The translations under genes and the position numbers were made by a program. 64,000 nucleotides of DNA from Gimesia maris (lineage in GTDB: Bacteria > Planctomycetota > Planctomycetia > Planctomycetales > Planctomycetaceae): NCBI RefSeq assembly GCF_008298035.1, contig NZ_CP042910.1, positions 3,859,001-3,923,000 on the forward strand. Reading direction: 5' to 3'. Shown here in pieces: positions 46,809-56,154 of the stretch. Positions within the stretch are counted from its first letter, which is position 1, and every line of letters starts with the position of its first letter. A model generated the notes under the pieces. That model saw only the letters and a program-made list of their open reading frames with translations. It was not told the origin of the DNA and made no database searches.

Positions 46809-48230
46809 ATGAGCATTTTGCCCTATTTCATTCAGAACAATGACCTGGCCGGGAAGGATGTCACTGTCCTGGGACTCGGGAAATTTGGAGGAGGCGTGGC
46901 AACCGTCCGCTTTCTGACTGAACGCGGTGCGCGGGTTACCGTCATCGACGCCAAATCGGCAGAGGCACTACAGGAGTCATTGAGGCAACTGGAAAACTGT
47001 TCTGATGTAATATTTCAACTGGGAGACCAATCCGCTGAACTGCCCACTACGCAGTTACTGGTTGCAAACCCGGCGATCCCACCCGATCATGGCCTGTTAA
47101 GAAACGCCGCTCTACAACAGATTCCGATTACCAGTGAGATTGAGTTGTTCTGGCAACTCAATCCGGGACGCGTCATCGGGGTTACCGGGAGCAATGGAAA
47201 ATCGACGACGACCGCCATGATCCACAGTATCCTGAAAGCAGCCGGTCACCGCTGCTGGTTGGGAGGGAATATAGGCATCAGTCTGTTACCTGAACTGGAT
47301 CAGATTCAGTCCGAGGACTGGGTGGTTCTGGAATTAAGCAGTTTTCAACTGGAGGCACTGAACCGAATTCAAGCCAGCCCGCAGATCGCAGTCGTCACCA
47401 ATTTCAGTCCCAATCACCTCGACTGGCATCAGAATCTGGAACATTACCGTCAATCCAAGCAGACGATTCTGCGCTGGCAGACGGAATCTGATGTGGCAGT
47501 TCTCAACCAGGATGATCCGGAATTACAAACCTGGCGAACCGCAGGAAGCATCCTCACTTTCGGCACGCACTCTGACCTTTCCCCTGATTTGCTGGTCGAT
47601 CAGAATCGGTTTCTCTTGAAAGATCAGAGCGAAATACTAACCCCCGAGTTGCATGTTCCCGGCGCACATAATCGTTGCAATGCAGCAGCAGCAATACTGG
47701 CATGTCGGGCTGCAGGTATTGCTGTCCCTGAATTAAAACTGGGACTCGAGTCTTTCAGGGGATTACCGCATCGCCTGGAATTCGTGGGCGAATATCAGCA
47801 GCGCAAGTTTTACAATGATTCCCTGGCGACGACCCCGGAATCTGCCATCTGTGCATTGGATGCTTTCCAGGAGACTCCGGTGATCCTGCTGGCGGGAGGC
47901 TCTGATAAACAGGTGGACCTTTCGGAATTTGCGCATCGATTTCGAAGTCAAACCAAAGCCACGGCTTTGATGGGACAAACCGGTAAACTGATGTTTGATT
48001 CCCTGTCGGAACCGCAGGGTTCAGATCAAAAGTATGGGGCAGTGATTTCCCAACCTCACACCTCTTTTGAAAACGCATTTCGCTGGGCGTTTCAACAATC
48101 TTCACCAGGAGATGTGATCTTACTCTCACCGGGGTGTGCCAGCTATGACTGGTTTTCCAGCTTCGTCGCACGGGGGGAGCGTTTTCGAACCCTTTTTCAG
48201 CAGTTGTCTGAAAAAGACGGGGCAGACTAA
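46809..48230 (+). CDS. murD: UDP-N-acetylmuramoylalanine--D-glutamate ligase
   Basis: 473 residues. Adds D-glutamate to UDP-MurNAc-L-Ala in peptidoglycan synthesis. The N-terminal fold starts VTVLGLGKFGGGVATVRFL; the ATP loop is GVTGSNGKSTTT at 124-135 with K131. ELSSFQLEALNR and the carbamylated-lysine region follow, and NDSLATTPESAICAL and LAGGSDKQVDLSEF are in the C-terminal domain. Stop codon TAA overlaps the convergent epmB stop (shared CTAA). No other mur genes or the dcw cluster are adjacent. Its presence supports a peptidoglycan wall, expected for planctomycetes. Confidence 0.93.
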   Translation: MSILPYFIQNNDLAGKDVTVLGLGKFGGGVATVRFLTERGARVTVIDAKSAEALQESLRQLENCSDVIFQLGDQSAELPTTQLLVANPAIPPDHGLLRNAALQQIPITSEIELFWQLNPGRVIGVTGSNGKSTTTAMIHSILKAAGHRCWLGGNIGISLLPELDQIQSEDWVVLELSSFQLEALNRIQASPQIAVVTNFSPNHLDWHQNLEHYRQSKQTILRWQTESDVAVLNQDDPELQTWRTAGSILTFGTHSDLSPDLLVDQNRFLLKDQSEILTPELHVPGAHNRCNAAAAILACRAAGIAVPELKLGLESFRGLPHRLEFVGEYQQRKFYNDSLATTPESAICALDAFQETPVILLAGGSDKQVDLSEFAHRFRSQTKATALMGQTGKLMFDSLSEPQGSDQKYGAVISQPHTSFENAFRWAFQQSSPGDVILLSPGCASYDWFSSFVARGERFRTLFQQLSEKDGAD

Positions 48231-49234
48231 CCCAACAGCGACGTTTTATGTGGTTCTCCGGGGATCTCCCGGACGTACTGGGGAACTGCATAACCTGGCA
48301 GGCGGGTGCGAAGTTCTTCAATCAGCTTCCGCCCCTGTGCTTGGGGGACTTCAAAATGTGCTGCACCGGTCACACGATCCAACTGATGCAGGTAATAAGG
48401 AATGACCCCCAGGTTGACCAGTTTTTCTGATAATTCAATCAACGTCTCTGCGGTATCATTAATCCCTTTGAGTAAAACGGACTGATTCAGAACCGGGATA
48501 CCTGCCTGGAGCATCTGCTTGATCGCAAGTTCGACATCAGGCGCAATTTCATTGGGATGATTTATGTGAATCACCATCCAGGGCATGGTGCCCTGCTCCG
48601 TCAGACCGTGTAGCATTTCCAGCAAACCAGCGTGGATTCGATCGGGTAGTACCACAGGCAGACGGCTGTGAATCCGGAGTCGCTTTACGTGAGGAATCGC
48701 AGCGATTCTTTCGCAGAGATCATTCAGGCGGAGATCTGTGAGTAAGAGTGGATCTCCGCCGCTCAAAATGATCTCCTGAACAGTGGAATCCGCCTGCAGC
48801 GACTGCCAGACGGGTTCCCAATCTGCTAATGTGCGGGGTTCATCGCCATAAGGATAATGCCTGCGGAAACAATAGCGACAGTGGATCGCACAGGCTCCAC
48901 TGACCATCAATAATGCCCTGCCATGATATTTCTGCAGGATTCCCGGTGTGGCTCGCACATTTAAATCGCCAACCGCATCTGTCTCAAACCCTGGAATATC
49001 TGCGTTTTCCAGTTCGACGGGCAGGATTTGTTTCAGGAGCGGATCGTCGAGACTGCCGGGTTCTATTCGATTCAGATAACTCACTGGAACCATGAGTGGG
49101 AACAAATGGGCACTTCTCCGGGCTGGTTCCAGCAAGTCCTGAGGCAGATTCAGTCGGGAAATGAGTTCCTGAGGATCACGGATTGCCTGGGCAAGCGATT
49201 TCTGCCAGGTCGTTTCTGAAAGTGATGTTGCCAT
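48227..49234 (-). CDS. epmB: EF-P beta-lysylation protein (lysine 2,3-aminomutase-like radical SAM enzyme)
   Basis: 335 residues. Converts (R/S)-lysine to beta-lysine for attachment to elongation factor P. The radical-SAM cysteines C115, C119 and C122 (CAIHCRYCF) are intact, and SGGDPLLLTD is a lysine-aminomutase signature. The length matches EpmB rather than the longer clostridial KamA. Strong context: efp is divergent, about 190 bp away. epmA (the lysyl-transferring partner) is not seen here. Converges with murD with overlapping stops. Confidence 0.9.
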   Translation of the reverse strand: MATSLSETTWQKSLAQAIRDPQELISRLNLPQDLLEPARRSAHLFPLMVPVSYLNRIEPGSLDDPLLKQILPVELENADIPGFETDAVGDLNVRATPGILQKYHGRALLMVSGACAIHCRYCFRRHYPYGDEPRTLADWEPVWQSLQADSTVQEIILSGGDPLLLTDLRLNDLCERIAAIPHVKRLRIHSRLPVVLPDRIHAGLLEMLHGLTEQGTMPWMVIHINHPNEIAPDVELAIKQMLQAGIPVLNQSVLLKGINDTAETLIELSEKLVNLGVIPYYLHQLDRVTGAAHFEVPQAQGRKLIEELRTRLPGYAVPQYVREIPGEPHKTSLLG

Positions 49235-49426
49235 TATAGAGTGTGTAATCCAGTAAGTTAGCTCATGATTCCGGAGAAGGACGTTGTATGATCAGGGAGC
49301 AGAAATTGAATGACATTTCGGTTGCTCTCCGTTTGCAACGGTTCGAAGATATGTTATTCTCTCGCCCTTGGAAACAAAACTCAAATGACCTTTTCCCCAC
49401 ACTTTTATTGTCAGAGAAATTAAGCG

Positions 49427-49999
49427 ATGCCACAAATCAGTACAGGCGATTTTCGCAAGGGTGTCAAAGTGATCGTCGACGGTGATCCTTATGAAATGAT
49501 TGAAGTCAACTTTGTCAAACCGGGCAAAGGCCAGGCTTTGTACCGCACGAAATTACGGAATCTGCTCAAAGGGACGATCCTTGACCGCACCTATAAAAGT
49601 GGCGGTGAAAGTCTGGAACAGGCCGATATTCGTAAAGGTGACGGCCAATACATGTACAAAGATGCGACAGGTCTGCACTTCATGGATAATGAATCCTATG
49701 AGCAGTACACCATTGACGAATCGGTTTGTGGAGATGCAGCGGATTATCTGCTGGACGGTGCTATCTGTAATCTGCTGTTCTGGAATGATCAGCTGATCGG
49801 TATGGATCCTCCTCAGCAGGTCGTAGTGGAAGTCACTTATACCGAACCCGCAGCCAAAGGAAATACGGCCACCAATGTGACCAAACCGGCCACAATTGAA
49901 ACCGGCGCAACGGTTCAGGTTCCCGCTTTCATCAATGTGGGCGAAAAAATCAAAGTGGATACGGCAACCGGTTCTTATATTGAACGAATTCGCGACTGA
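49427..49999 (+). CDS. efp: Elongation factor P
   Basis: 190 residues. Relieves ribosome stalling at proline stretches. Domain I starts MPQISTGDFRKGVKV. The modification loop NFVKPGKGQALYR places lysine 34 at its usual spot, the target of beta-lysylation. YTEPAAKG and the C-terminal GSYIERIRD belong to domains II and III. The divergent epmB gene supports post-translational modification. A weak hairpin follows. Confidence 0.95.
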   Translation: MPQISTGDFRKGVKVIVDGDPYEMIEVNFVKPGKGQALYRTKLRNLLKGTILDRTYKSGGESLEQADIRKGDGQYMYKDATGLHFMDNESYEQYTIDESVCGDAADYLLDGAICNLLFWNDQLIGMDPPQQVVVEVTYTEPAAKGNTATNVTKPATIETGATVQVPAFINVGEKIKVDTATGSYIERIRD

Positions 50000-50005
50000 A
50001 AATAG

Positions 50006-50047
50006 ATCAGGTCTCAGGGTGAATTCAGAGTTTTCTGCCTGATTTTT
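50006..50047 (+). terminator. Weak terminator-like hairpin after efp
   Basis: ATCAGG at 50006-50011 can pair with CCTGAT at 50038-50043, followed by TTTT; the 26-base loop has only short inner pairing. Plausible for efp but not strong. Confidence 0.35.
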
Positions 50048-50279
50048 GCCTTGAGAACGAATAAGAGCCCCCAAACAGGCTCCAAATGCTTAGATTTTAT
50101 GATTCTTTTGCGCAGGTTTCATGAATCAGGCATAAATGATATTGAATTATTCACTGGCGTCGCCAAAAATAGCTGAATCATCTTCGTATCAGTAACTGAG
50201 CGAAGAGTTTAAGGGAGTGATGAGTAGAGTCTCAAGGAATTCGCACTGAACGCCACCATGGATCTCAAGGAGGATTGAC

Positions 50280-50498
50280 ATGGATGTCTGGAATCTGATT
50301 TTGTATGTCGTCGCATCACTTTTGGCTTTGAAGTCGTTGGCTTCCCTGATGACGCATCATAAGAAAGTCGTTGTCCAGCAACTGGCACTTGAATATACCC
50401 AGGAAATCTCCCCACCAGGGAATCATGCGGCCGAGAACAATCCTACCGAGCAGCAGATGGAACGGAACTCTGCAGATCAAAAAGCTTCCGCAGCTTGA
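50280..50498 (+). CDS. Small membrane protein
   Basis: 72 residues with a near-perfect ribosome-binding site (AAGGAGGATTGAC before ATG). One N-terminal membrane helix (LILYVVASLLALKSLASLM) is followed by a polar tail rich in Gln, Asn and Glu. Family unknown. Lies between efp and miaB on the same strand; 90 bases separate it from miaB, so co-transcription is possible. Confidence 0.65.
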   Translation: MDVWNLILYVVASLLALKSLASLMTHHKKVVVQQLALEYTQEISPPGNHAAENNPTEQQMERNSADQKASAA

Positions 50499-50588
50499 AT
50501 ACTGGCGTCGCTGATTCAGTACACGCCAGTAATTTCGTTTACGGCACGAACGTCGACCCATAAATTTAACCAGTAGTAAAAGCAGTCC

Positions 50589-52121
50589 ATGTCTCACGTT
50601 GATCAAACCAGTGAATCCAATTCCGAACACACGTCGGTTGAAACTGCCGAATGCCAGCCAGATGTGGTGACAGATCACAACCATAAACTATATATCGAAA
50701 CGGTTGGCTGCCAGATGAATATGCTGGATAGCGAACTCGTCGTAGCCGATCTACGGAAACGTGGCTATGAACTGACTCAGAATGTGAAAGAAGCGGAAAC
50801 CATTCTGTTCAATACCTGTAGTGTCCGGGAGCATGCGGAACACAAGATTTACAGTTCTCTAGGCAGACTCCGTTACGGTGCCCGGAAAAATCCCAAAAAA
50901 GTGATCGGGGTCATGGGTTGCATGGCTCAGAAAGATCAGAAGCTGATTTTTCAAAAAGCCCCCCAGGTCGATTTCGTTGTGGGAACCGGGCAGTTGGCGC
51001 AAGTTGCCAGCCTTATTGATAAAGCACGTGTCAATCACAGTCAGAATGTGCGCAGTCGTGAACTGGCAGTCGGCCTGGGCCGCAAGGATGGTAAGCTCGC
51101 GGAGATTACCAACAGTTTTCAGAGTTATGATCCACTGCGCGATCCGGAAATGCGTCCCTCTCCTTACCAGGCATTCGTACGGATCATGATTGGCTGTGAT
51201 AAGTTCTGTTCTTACTGCGTTGTGCCTTCGACCCGCGGTCCCGAGCAGAGCCGTTCTCCCCGTGAGATCCTTTCAGAAGTCAAAGTGCTTGCCGATCAGG
51301 GCGTCAAAGAAGTCACACTACTGGGGCAGACCGTCAACAGTTACAAACACACCCAGGACGGTAAGCTGTTTCGCCTCTCCGATCTGCTTTACCTGATCCA
51401 CGATGTGGAAGGGATCAGCCGGATCAAGTTTGTCACCAGCTATCCCAAAGACATGACCACTGACTTACTGGAGGCGATTCGGGATCTGCCGAAAGCAACC
51501 CGTTATCTGCATGTTCCGCTTCAGCACGGTTGTAATGATGTTCTGAAAGTGATGAAACGGGGGTATACCGTTGAAGATTATCGGGAGATGATGCAGCGCG
51601 TGAATGAGATTCTCCCCGGTTGCTCTGTGTCGAGCGACTTTATCGTCGGTCACCCCGGTGAAACCGAAGAATCGCATCAACTCAGTCTGGAATCAATTCG
51701 CGAGTTTCGATTCAAAAACAGTTTCATTTTCAAATACAGCGAACGTCCCGGTACCAAAGCCGCAGAGCGTTTTAAAGATGAAATTCCAGATGCAGTCAAA
51801 AAACGACGCAACAATGAAATGCTGGCTGTGCAGAACCAGATCAGTGAAGAAGACAATGCGGAGTTCATAGGCAAACAGGTAGAAGTTCTGGTCGAAGGCC
51901 CCAGTAAGTCAGCTCAGAAGGCAATTGAGGAATCTCTGGCAGAGCAGTTGGTTGGTCGTTCCAACTGCGATCGCATTGTGGTCTTTGATGGAAACCCGCG
52001 ATTAGCAGGCTCACTGGCGACGGTCGAAATCTTCGATGTGACCCCGACGACGCTGATTGGCGGAATTGTCACGAAAGAGTTTCAACACAATCCTGGTTCG
52101 TCACTCCCGATTCTGCAGTAA
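50589..52121 (+). CDS. miaB: tRNA-2-methylthio-N6-dimethylallyladenosine synthase
   Basis: 510 residues. Radical-SAM methylthiotransferase acting on i6A37 of tRNA. Domain 1 cysteines are in GCQMN (C41), NTCSVREHAE (C77) and GCMAQ. The SAM cluster is CDKFCSYC, and PSTRGPEQSRSP follows. The C-terminal TRAM domain is present (EFIGKQVEVLVEGPSK). The CSVRE and RGPEQSR patterns favour MiaB over RimO or MtaB. The first ~32 residues are an acidic extension. Ten bases separate its end from the convergent epimerase-like gene. Confidence 0.93.
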   Translation: MSHVDQTSESNSEHTSVETAECQPDVVTDHNHKLYIETVGCQMNMLDSELVVADLRKRGYELTQNVKEAETILFNTCSVREHAEHKIYSSLGRLRYGARKNPKKVIGVMGCMAQKDQKLIFQKAPQVDFVVGTGQLAQVASLIDKARVNHSQNVRSRELAVGLGRKDGKLAEITNSFQSYDPLRDPEMRPSPYQAFVRIMIGCDKFCSYCVVPSTRGPEQSRSPREILSEVKVLADQGVKEVTLLGQTVNSYKHTQDGKLFRLSDLLYLIHDVEGISRIKFVTSYPKDMTTDLLEAIRDLPKATRYLHVPLQHGCNDVLKVMKRGYTVEDYREMMQRVNEILPGCSVSSDFIVGHPGETEESHQLSLESIREFRFKNSFIFKYSERPGTKAAERFKDEIPDAVKKRRNNEMLAVQNQISEEDNAEFIGKQVEVLVEGPSKSAQKAIEESLAEQLVGRSNCDRIVVFDGNPRLAGSLATVEIFDVTPTTLIGGIVTKEFQHNPGSSLPILQ

Positions 52122-52130
52122 CGCGGCCGA

Positions 52131-53030
52131 TTATAACAGGCCTCGAAATGCCTCCTCGAGCTTGGGGTACGCGAATTCGTATCCCGCTGCCTGCAGCTTC
52201 TGGGGTGTCACCCGTGCACTGCACAACATCAGCGCCTGTCCCATTTCGCCAAAGATCGTATTAATAGCCCAGGCAGGAACCGGCAGGCACGTAGGTCGCG
52301 CAAGGACCTTTCCCAGGGTTTTGGTGAATTCCAGATTTGTGACTTCATCGGGGGCAACAAAATTAACAGGCCCCTGTATTTCAGAATGCTGCAGACAGAA
52401 CAGAATCGCATTTACGACATCCGGTAATGCAATCCAGCTCCAGTACTGTGAGCCGCTTCCCAGTTTTCCACCGACGCCGAATTTGAACGGTGTCAGCATT
52501 TGCCCCAGTGCCCCTCCCTGCTTATCGAGAATCATCCCAAACCGCGTATTGACGACACGGACGCCCGCATCTCTGGCTGGTTGAGTTGCTGTTTCCCACC
52601 CTTCACAGACATCGGGCAGAAAACCTGTTCCACGAGGACTGTTTTCATCGAGCCGCTCATCACCGCGATCCCCATAGTAACCGATCGCGGAGGCACAGAT
52701 AAAAGTCGCAGGAGGCTGCTCCAGTTGGGCCATGGAATTTGCCAGCAGACTGGTTGACTGCACACGACTGTTGTAGATTTTCTGTTTGATCTCAGGTGAC
52801 CAGCGTTTATCAGCAATATTTACGCCGCCCAGATGTATGACAGCATCAATGCCTGCAAAGAGACTCAAGTCCATGCAGTCACTGCCGGGCTGCCACAAGA
52901 CGGTCGTACCCTGCTTTTCTGCAGACTGCTTTCGAACCAGTCGCACAGTTTCATAAGCTGGATCAGCGTCCAGTTTCTGGCATAAGTGGGAACCAACGAG
53001 TCCGGAGCTGCCTGAAATCAACAGTTTCAT
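52131..53030 (-). CDS. TIGR01777-type NAD-dependent epimerase-like protein (SulA/YfcH family)
   Basis: 299 residues from ATG 53030. The NAD fold is LLISGSSGLVGSHLC at the N-terminus, then AVIHLGGVNIADKRWSPEIK, a family signature. FICASAIGYYGDRG carries the Y-x-x-x-R variant of the active-site motif, and RFGMILDKQGGALGQML follows. The family is often found with cell-division or oxidoreductase genes but has no proven function. The longer frame to 53060 has no better start. Confidence 0.85.
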   Translation of the reverse strand: MKLLISGSSGLVGSHLCQKLDADPAYETVRLVRKQSAEKQGTTVLWQPGSDCMDLSLFAGIDAVIHLGGVNIADKRWSPEIKQKIYNSRVQSTSLLANSMAQLEQPPATFICASAIGYYGDRGDERLDENSPRGTGFLPDVCEGWETATQPARDAGVRVVNTRFGMILDKQGGALGQMLTPFKFGVGGKLGSGSQYWSWIALPDVVNAILFCLQHSEIQGPVNFVAPDEVTNLEFTKTLGKVLARPTCLPVPAWAINTIFGEMGQALMLCSARVTPQKLQAAGYEFAYPKLEEAFRGLL

Positions 53031-53147
53031 TCGAGTGTCTTTTCCATGGTGAGGGTTCACGTTAGTATAAATTAAAGCAGACTTCTTACATGATCACAAT
53101 CTGTCGTCTCGTCTATCTTTAATAATCATTATAGGCAACTGTCTGAT

Positions 53148-53840
53148 ATGGATCGCTTACAAATTCGAAATATGTTACTGCAGACGTTTGAAGATTTTCA
53201 GATGACACGCAGTGAACGTTCTGCGTTAAATCAGATTTTTTCTCATATCACCCTGACAGATCATAATCTCTCCTTAATTCGCAATGAAGCGTTCCAGATA
53301 TTTCGCGAAAATAAACCAGCTGACGCTTCCGATACAGATGCACTTTCCTGGCTGGAAGATCTGATGAAAATCCTGGCGAATACCAATACCAGGGAAGCGA
53401 CCCTCAGCTCGGAAGCGTTATTCAGTCCGCATGATGATTGCTCGCATCGAATCTGCCGTATGATCTCTTCCGCCAGAAAAAATATTGATATCTGTGTATT
53501 TACCATCACCGATGATCGCGTTACAGAAGCAATTCTCGACGCTCATGCACGGCAGGTTCGAGTCAGAATTATTACTGATAATGATAAGTCATTCGATCGA
53601 GGCTCCGACATTGAGCGCCTGGGGGAGTCGGGCATTCCGGTCCGAATTGACCAGAGCGAATTTCATATGCATCATAAATTTGCCCTGTTTGATTCCGAGT
53701 TTGTCTTAACGGGCAGTTACAACTGGACGCGCAGTGCTTCTTTTAATAATTCTGAAAATCTGGTGATCACCAATGATCCCGGACTGCTGGTACGTTTTGA
53801 GTCCGAATTTGAAAAACTCTGGAATGACTTCCTCGTATAA
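53148..53840 (+). CDS. Phospholipase-D-like protein with an N-terminal helical domain
   Basis: 230 residues. Residues 1-75 are helical (FEDFQMTRSERSALNQIF), perhaps TerB-like. Residues 100-228 form one PLD domain: SARKNIDICVFTITDDRVTEAI, then HHKFALFD (H175, K177, D182) and GSYNWTRS. A single HKD motif implies a dimer, as in the Nuc/MitoPLD group, which includes nucleases. No signal peptide, so it acts in the cytoplasm. Could be a nuclease or a phosphodiesterase. Confidence 0.78.
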   Translation: MDRLQIRNMLLQTFEDFQMTRSERSALNQIFSHITLTDHNLSLIRNEAFQIFRENKPADASDTDALSWLEDLMKILANTNTREATLSSEALFSPHDDCSHRICRMISSARKNIDICVFTITDDRVTEAILDAHARQVRVRIITDNDKSFDRGSDIERLGESGIPVRIDQSEFHMHHKFALFDSEFVLTGSYNWTRSASFNNSENLVITNDPGLLVRFESEFEKLWNDFLV

Positions 53841-53899
53841 TATCGGCTAAGTTAAAGATCGAATCCCTGGTTCCACTCAATCAGAAAGTAGTGCTGACG

Positions 53900-55285
53900 A
53901 TGAAAAAAACGAACCTGTTGAGAGCCTCTTTATTCATTCTGCTGACACTGTTTTGGCAACCGTTTGCACAGGCAACGACTGCGCAACAGACTCGCCCGAA
54001 TGTTCTGGTGATACTGGTGGATGATCTGGGATATGGAGATTTAAGCAGTTATGGTGCCACCGATTTAAAGTCACCTCATATTGACGAGTTGTTAAACCGG
54101 GGTATGAAGTTTAGTAATTTCTACGCAAACTGTCCTGTTTGCTCACCCACACGGGCCGCTTTATTAACTGGTCACTACCAGGATATGGTCGGGGTTCCGG
54201 GAGTGATTCGTACTCATCCCGAAAACAGTTGGGGTTATCTCAAACCATCTGCGGTTACGCTGGCTGATGTATTTCACAGTGCCGGATATCAGACGGCAAT
54301 CATAGGCAAATGGCACCTGGGTCTGGAATCACCGAATACACCCAACGAACGGGGATTTGATCTCTTTCGTGGCTTTTTGGGAGATATGATGGACGATTAC
54401 TATCTCCATCGCAGGCACGGTGTGAACTACATGCGGCGGAATCAGAAAACCGTTGATCCCCAGGGCCATGCGACTGATCTGTTTACCGACTGGACGTGTG
54501 AGTACTTAAAGCAGCAGGCGACCTCCGAAAGCCCCTTCTTTCTATACCTGGCGTATAACGCTCCACATACTCCCATTCAGCCTCCAGAGGACTGGCTGGG
54601 AAAAGTGAAACAGCGTGAAACCGGTATCGATCCCGACCGGGCCAGGCTGGTGGCATTGATCGAACACCTGGATGCAGGAATCGGCAAAGTGATTCAGACA
54701 CTTGATGAAACAAAATTGAGTGACAACACTTTAATCGTCTTCAGTTCGGATAACGGAGGACAGTTAGGTGTAGGAGCCAATAACGGAGCCCTGCGTGATG
54801 GCAAACAGAGTATGTACGAAGGTGGGTTAAAAGTTCCCACGGGAGTGGTCTGGAAAAAGCATATCGCCCCGCATACCGAAACGGATTTCATGGCAATGAG
54901 TATGGATATATTTCCCACGGTTTGTGAAGCAGGTGGAATCAAGGTTCCCAGTGGATTAGATGCCGTCAGTTTTCTGCCAACCCTGCAAGGCAGACAGCAG
55001 AAACCTTTACGCGCTCACTGGTTCTTTCGACGTCGTGAGGGGGGAAATCGTTACGGAGGAAAAACGATCGAAGCAGTCCGCAGCGGACAATGGAAACTTC
55101 TCCAGAACAGCCCGTTTAAGCCACTGGAACTCTATGACCTGCAGACAGATCCTCTCGAACAGAAAAATCTGGCTGAGAGCAATCGCCAAAAATTTAATCA
55201 GCTCTCAGGATTGTTAAGAGCAGAGATTCAGCGGTATGGGAGTGTCCCCTGGCAAAAACCGCTTTCGCCATACTCAAAAGATTAA
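53900..55285 (+). CDS. Exported sulfatase (type I, cysteine type)
   Basis: 461 residues. A signal peptide ends near QPFAQA. The metal ligands VILVDDLGYGD (38-48) and the formylglycine motif CSPTRAALLTG with C81 are intact; GKWHLG and the later SSDNGG supply metal and substrate residues. It should hydrolyse sulfate esters, probably of algal polysaccharides, as in the many planctomycete sulfatases. No maturase gene is adjacent. GTG at 53891 is a possible earlier start. Confidence 0.9.
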   Translation: MKKTNLLRASLFILLTLFWQPFAQATTAQQTRPNVLVILVDDLGYGDLSSYGATDLKSPHIDELLNRGMKFSNFYANCPVCSPTRAALLTGHYQDMVGVPGVIRTHPENSWGYLKPSAVTLADVFHSAGYQTAIIGKWHLGLESPNTPNERGFDLFRGFLGDMMDDYYLHRRHGVNYMRRNQKTVDPQGHATDLFTDWTCEYLKQQATSESPFFLYLAYNAPHTPIQPPEDWLGKVKQRETGIDPDRARLVALIEHLDAGIGKVIQTLDETKLSDNTLIVFSSDNGGQLGVGANNGALRDGKQSMYEGGLKVPTGVVWKKHIAPHTETDFMAMSMDIFPTVCEAGGIKVPSGLDAVSFLPTLQGRQQKPLRAHWFFRRREGGNRYGGKTIEAVRSGQWKLLQNSPFKPLELYDLQTDPLEQKNLAESNRQKFNQLSGLLRAEIQRYGSVPWQKPLSPYSKD

Positions 55286-55302
55286 GAACTCCCCCTTCAC
55301 GG

Positions 55303-55824
55303 TCATTTATAGATGATACAACCCTTTAGATTTGATTTCAGATCTTCAAGCGTCTGAGGCTTTGCCGGGGTTCCATACAGAAAGATTTTCCGCAGGCGCG
55401 GGAACCGTGTCAACTTACTGATCTCTGCGTCGGTGACGCGCGTATAGGCGATTTCCAGAGATTGCAGTTTCGGTAAATCCGTGATTAATGACAGTCCTTT
55501 ATCGGTCAGATTCGTTCGATGCAGATTCAATGATTCGAGATAAGGTAGATTAGACAGCTTAACCAGATCAATATTTTTAAATTTTGCATTGGTCAGGTCA
55601 ATCTCACGGATCGCAAAATTTCCCTCGGGAATTTTAGCTGCGGTATCGATCGGAAGCTCACTGTGTACCGGAATCACGGTTCCGCCCAGTTTGAGCACAT
55701 ATTCGGTGGCTTCTTTACTGTTCGGATCATGTGCTCTACCACAACCCGCAATCAGAACACAAACGCTTAACAGAAGTCCCCTCAGCCAGCGGTTTGATTT
55801 TGACATTTTGAGATTGGCTCGCAT
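55303..55824 (-). CDS. Leucine-rich-repeat lipoprotein
   Basis: 173 residues. The signal ends LIAGC (lipobox). Residues 75-150 contain about three leucine-rich repeats (NLPYLESLNLHRTNLTD, DLPKLQSLEIAYTRVTD, RFPRLRKIFLYGT). Likely outer-membrane attached. AGGA precedes ATG 55824 at six bases. It converges with the sulfatase gene with a 17-base gap. Confidence 0.8.
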   Translation of the reverse strand: MRANLKMSKSNRWLRGLLLSVCVLIAGCGRAHDPNSKEATEYVLKLGGTVIPVHSELPIDTAAKIPEGNFAIREIDLTNAKFKNIDLVKLSNLPYLESLNLHRTNLTDKGLSLITDLPKLQSLEIAYTRVTDAEISKLTRFPRLRKIFLYGTPAKPQTLEDLKSNLKGCIIYK

Positions 55825-56154
55825 GCTGATTCCTGATGATCAAAGGTCAGGCTCTCAGAGTGAAAAAGGGCCGGTTTCATGATACCCGGGCATAACAACC
55901 ACATTTCCCTGATTTCAATCAGACAGACCTGAGAGTCGAAATAATATATACCTGATGACAGGCTGGCGAAATCAATATAAAGCAGCCTATAATAACAGAT
56001 CACTCGTGCATCATAATCCTTGACTGCTGATCTGTGAAGCACGCTGAAACAACTCCCTCTTTCTTTTATGAACTAAAACAAACTGTAAAAAACGAATGAC
56101 GGTCTGAATTTCAATTCGACGTTATTTCATTACGAATTCAAGTGAGTGTGACCT
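55825..56154. other. Divergent intergenic region, 330 bp
   Basis: Between the LRR lipoprotein gene (minus) and the release-factor-like gene (plus). AT-rich stretches (AATAATATATACC) occur, but I see no clear promoter pair, hairpin or gene. Confidence 0.35.

Noticed and set aside
48192-48216. Inverted repeat CTTTTTCAG/CTGAAAAAG near the murD end
   Set aside because: No T tract follows on either strand and it lies in coding sequence, so I do not call it a terminator.
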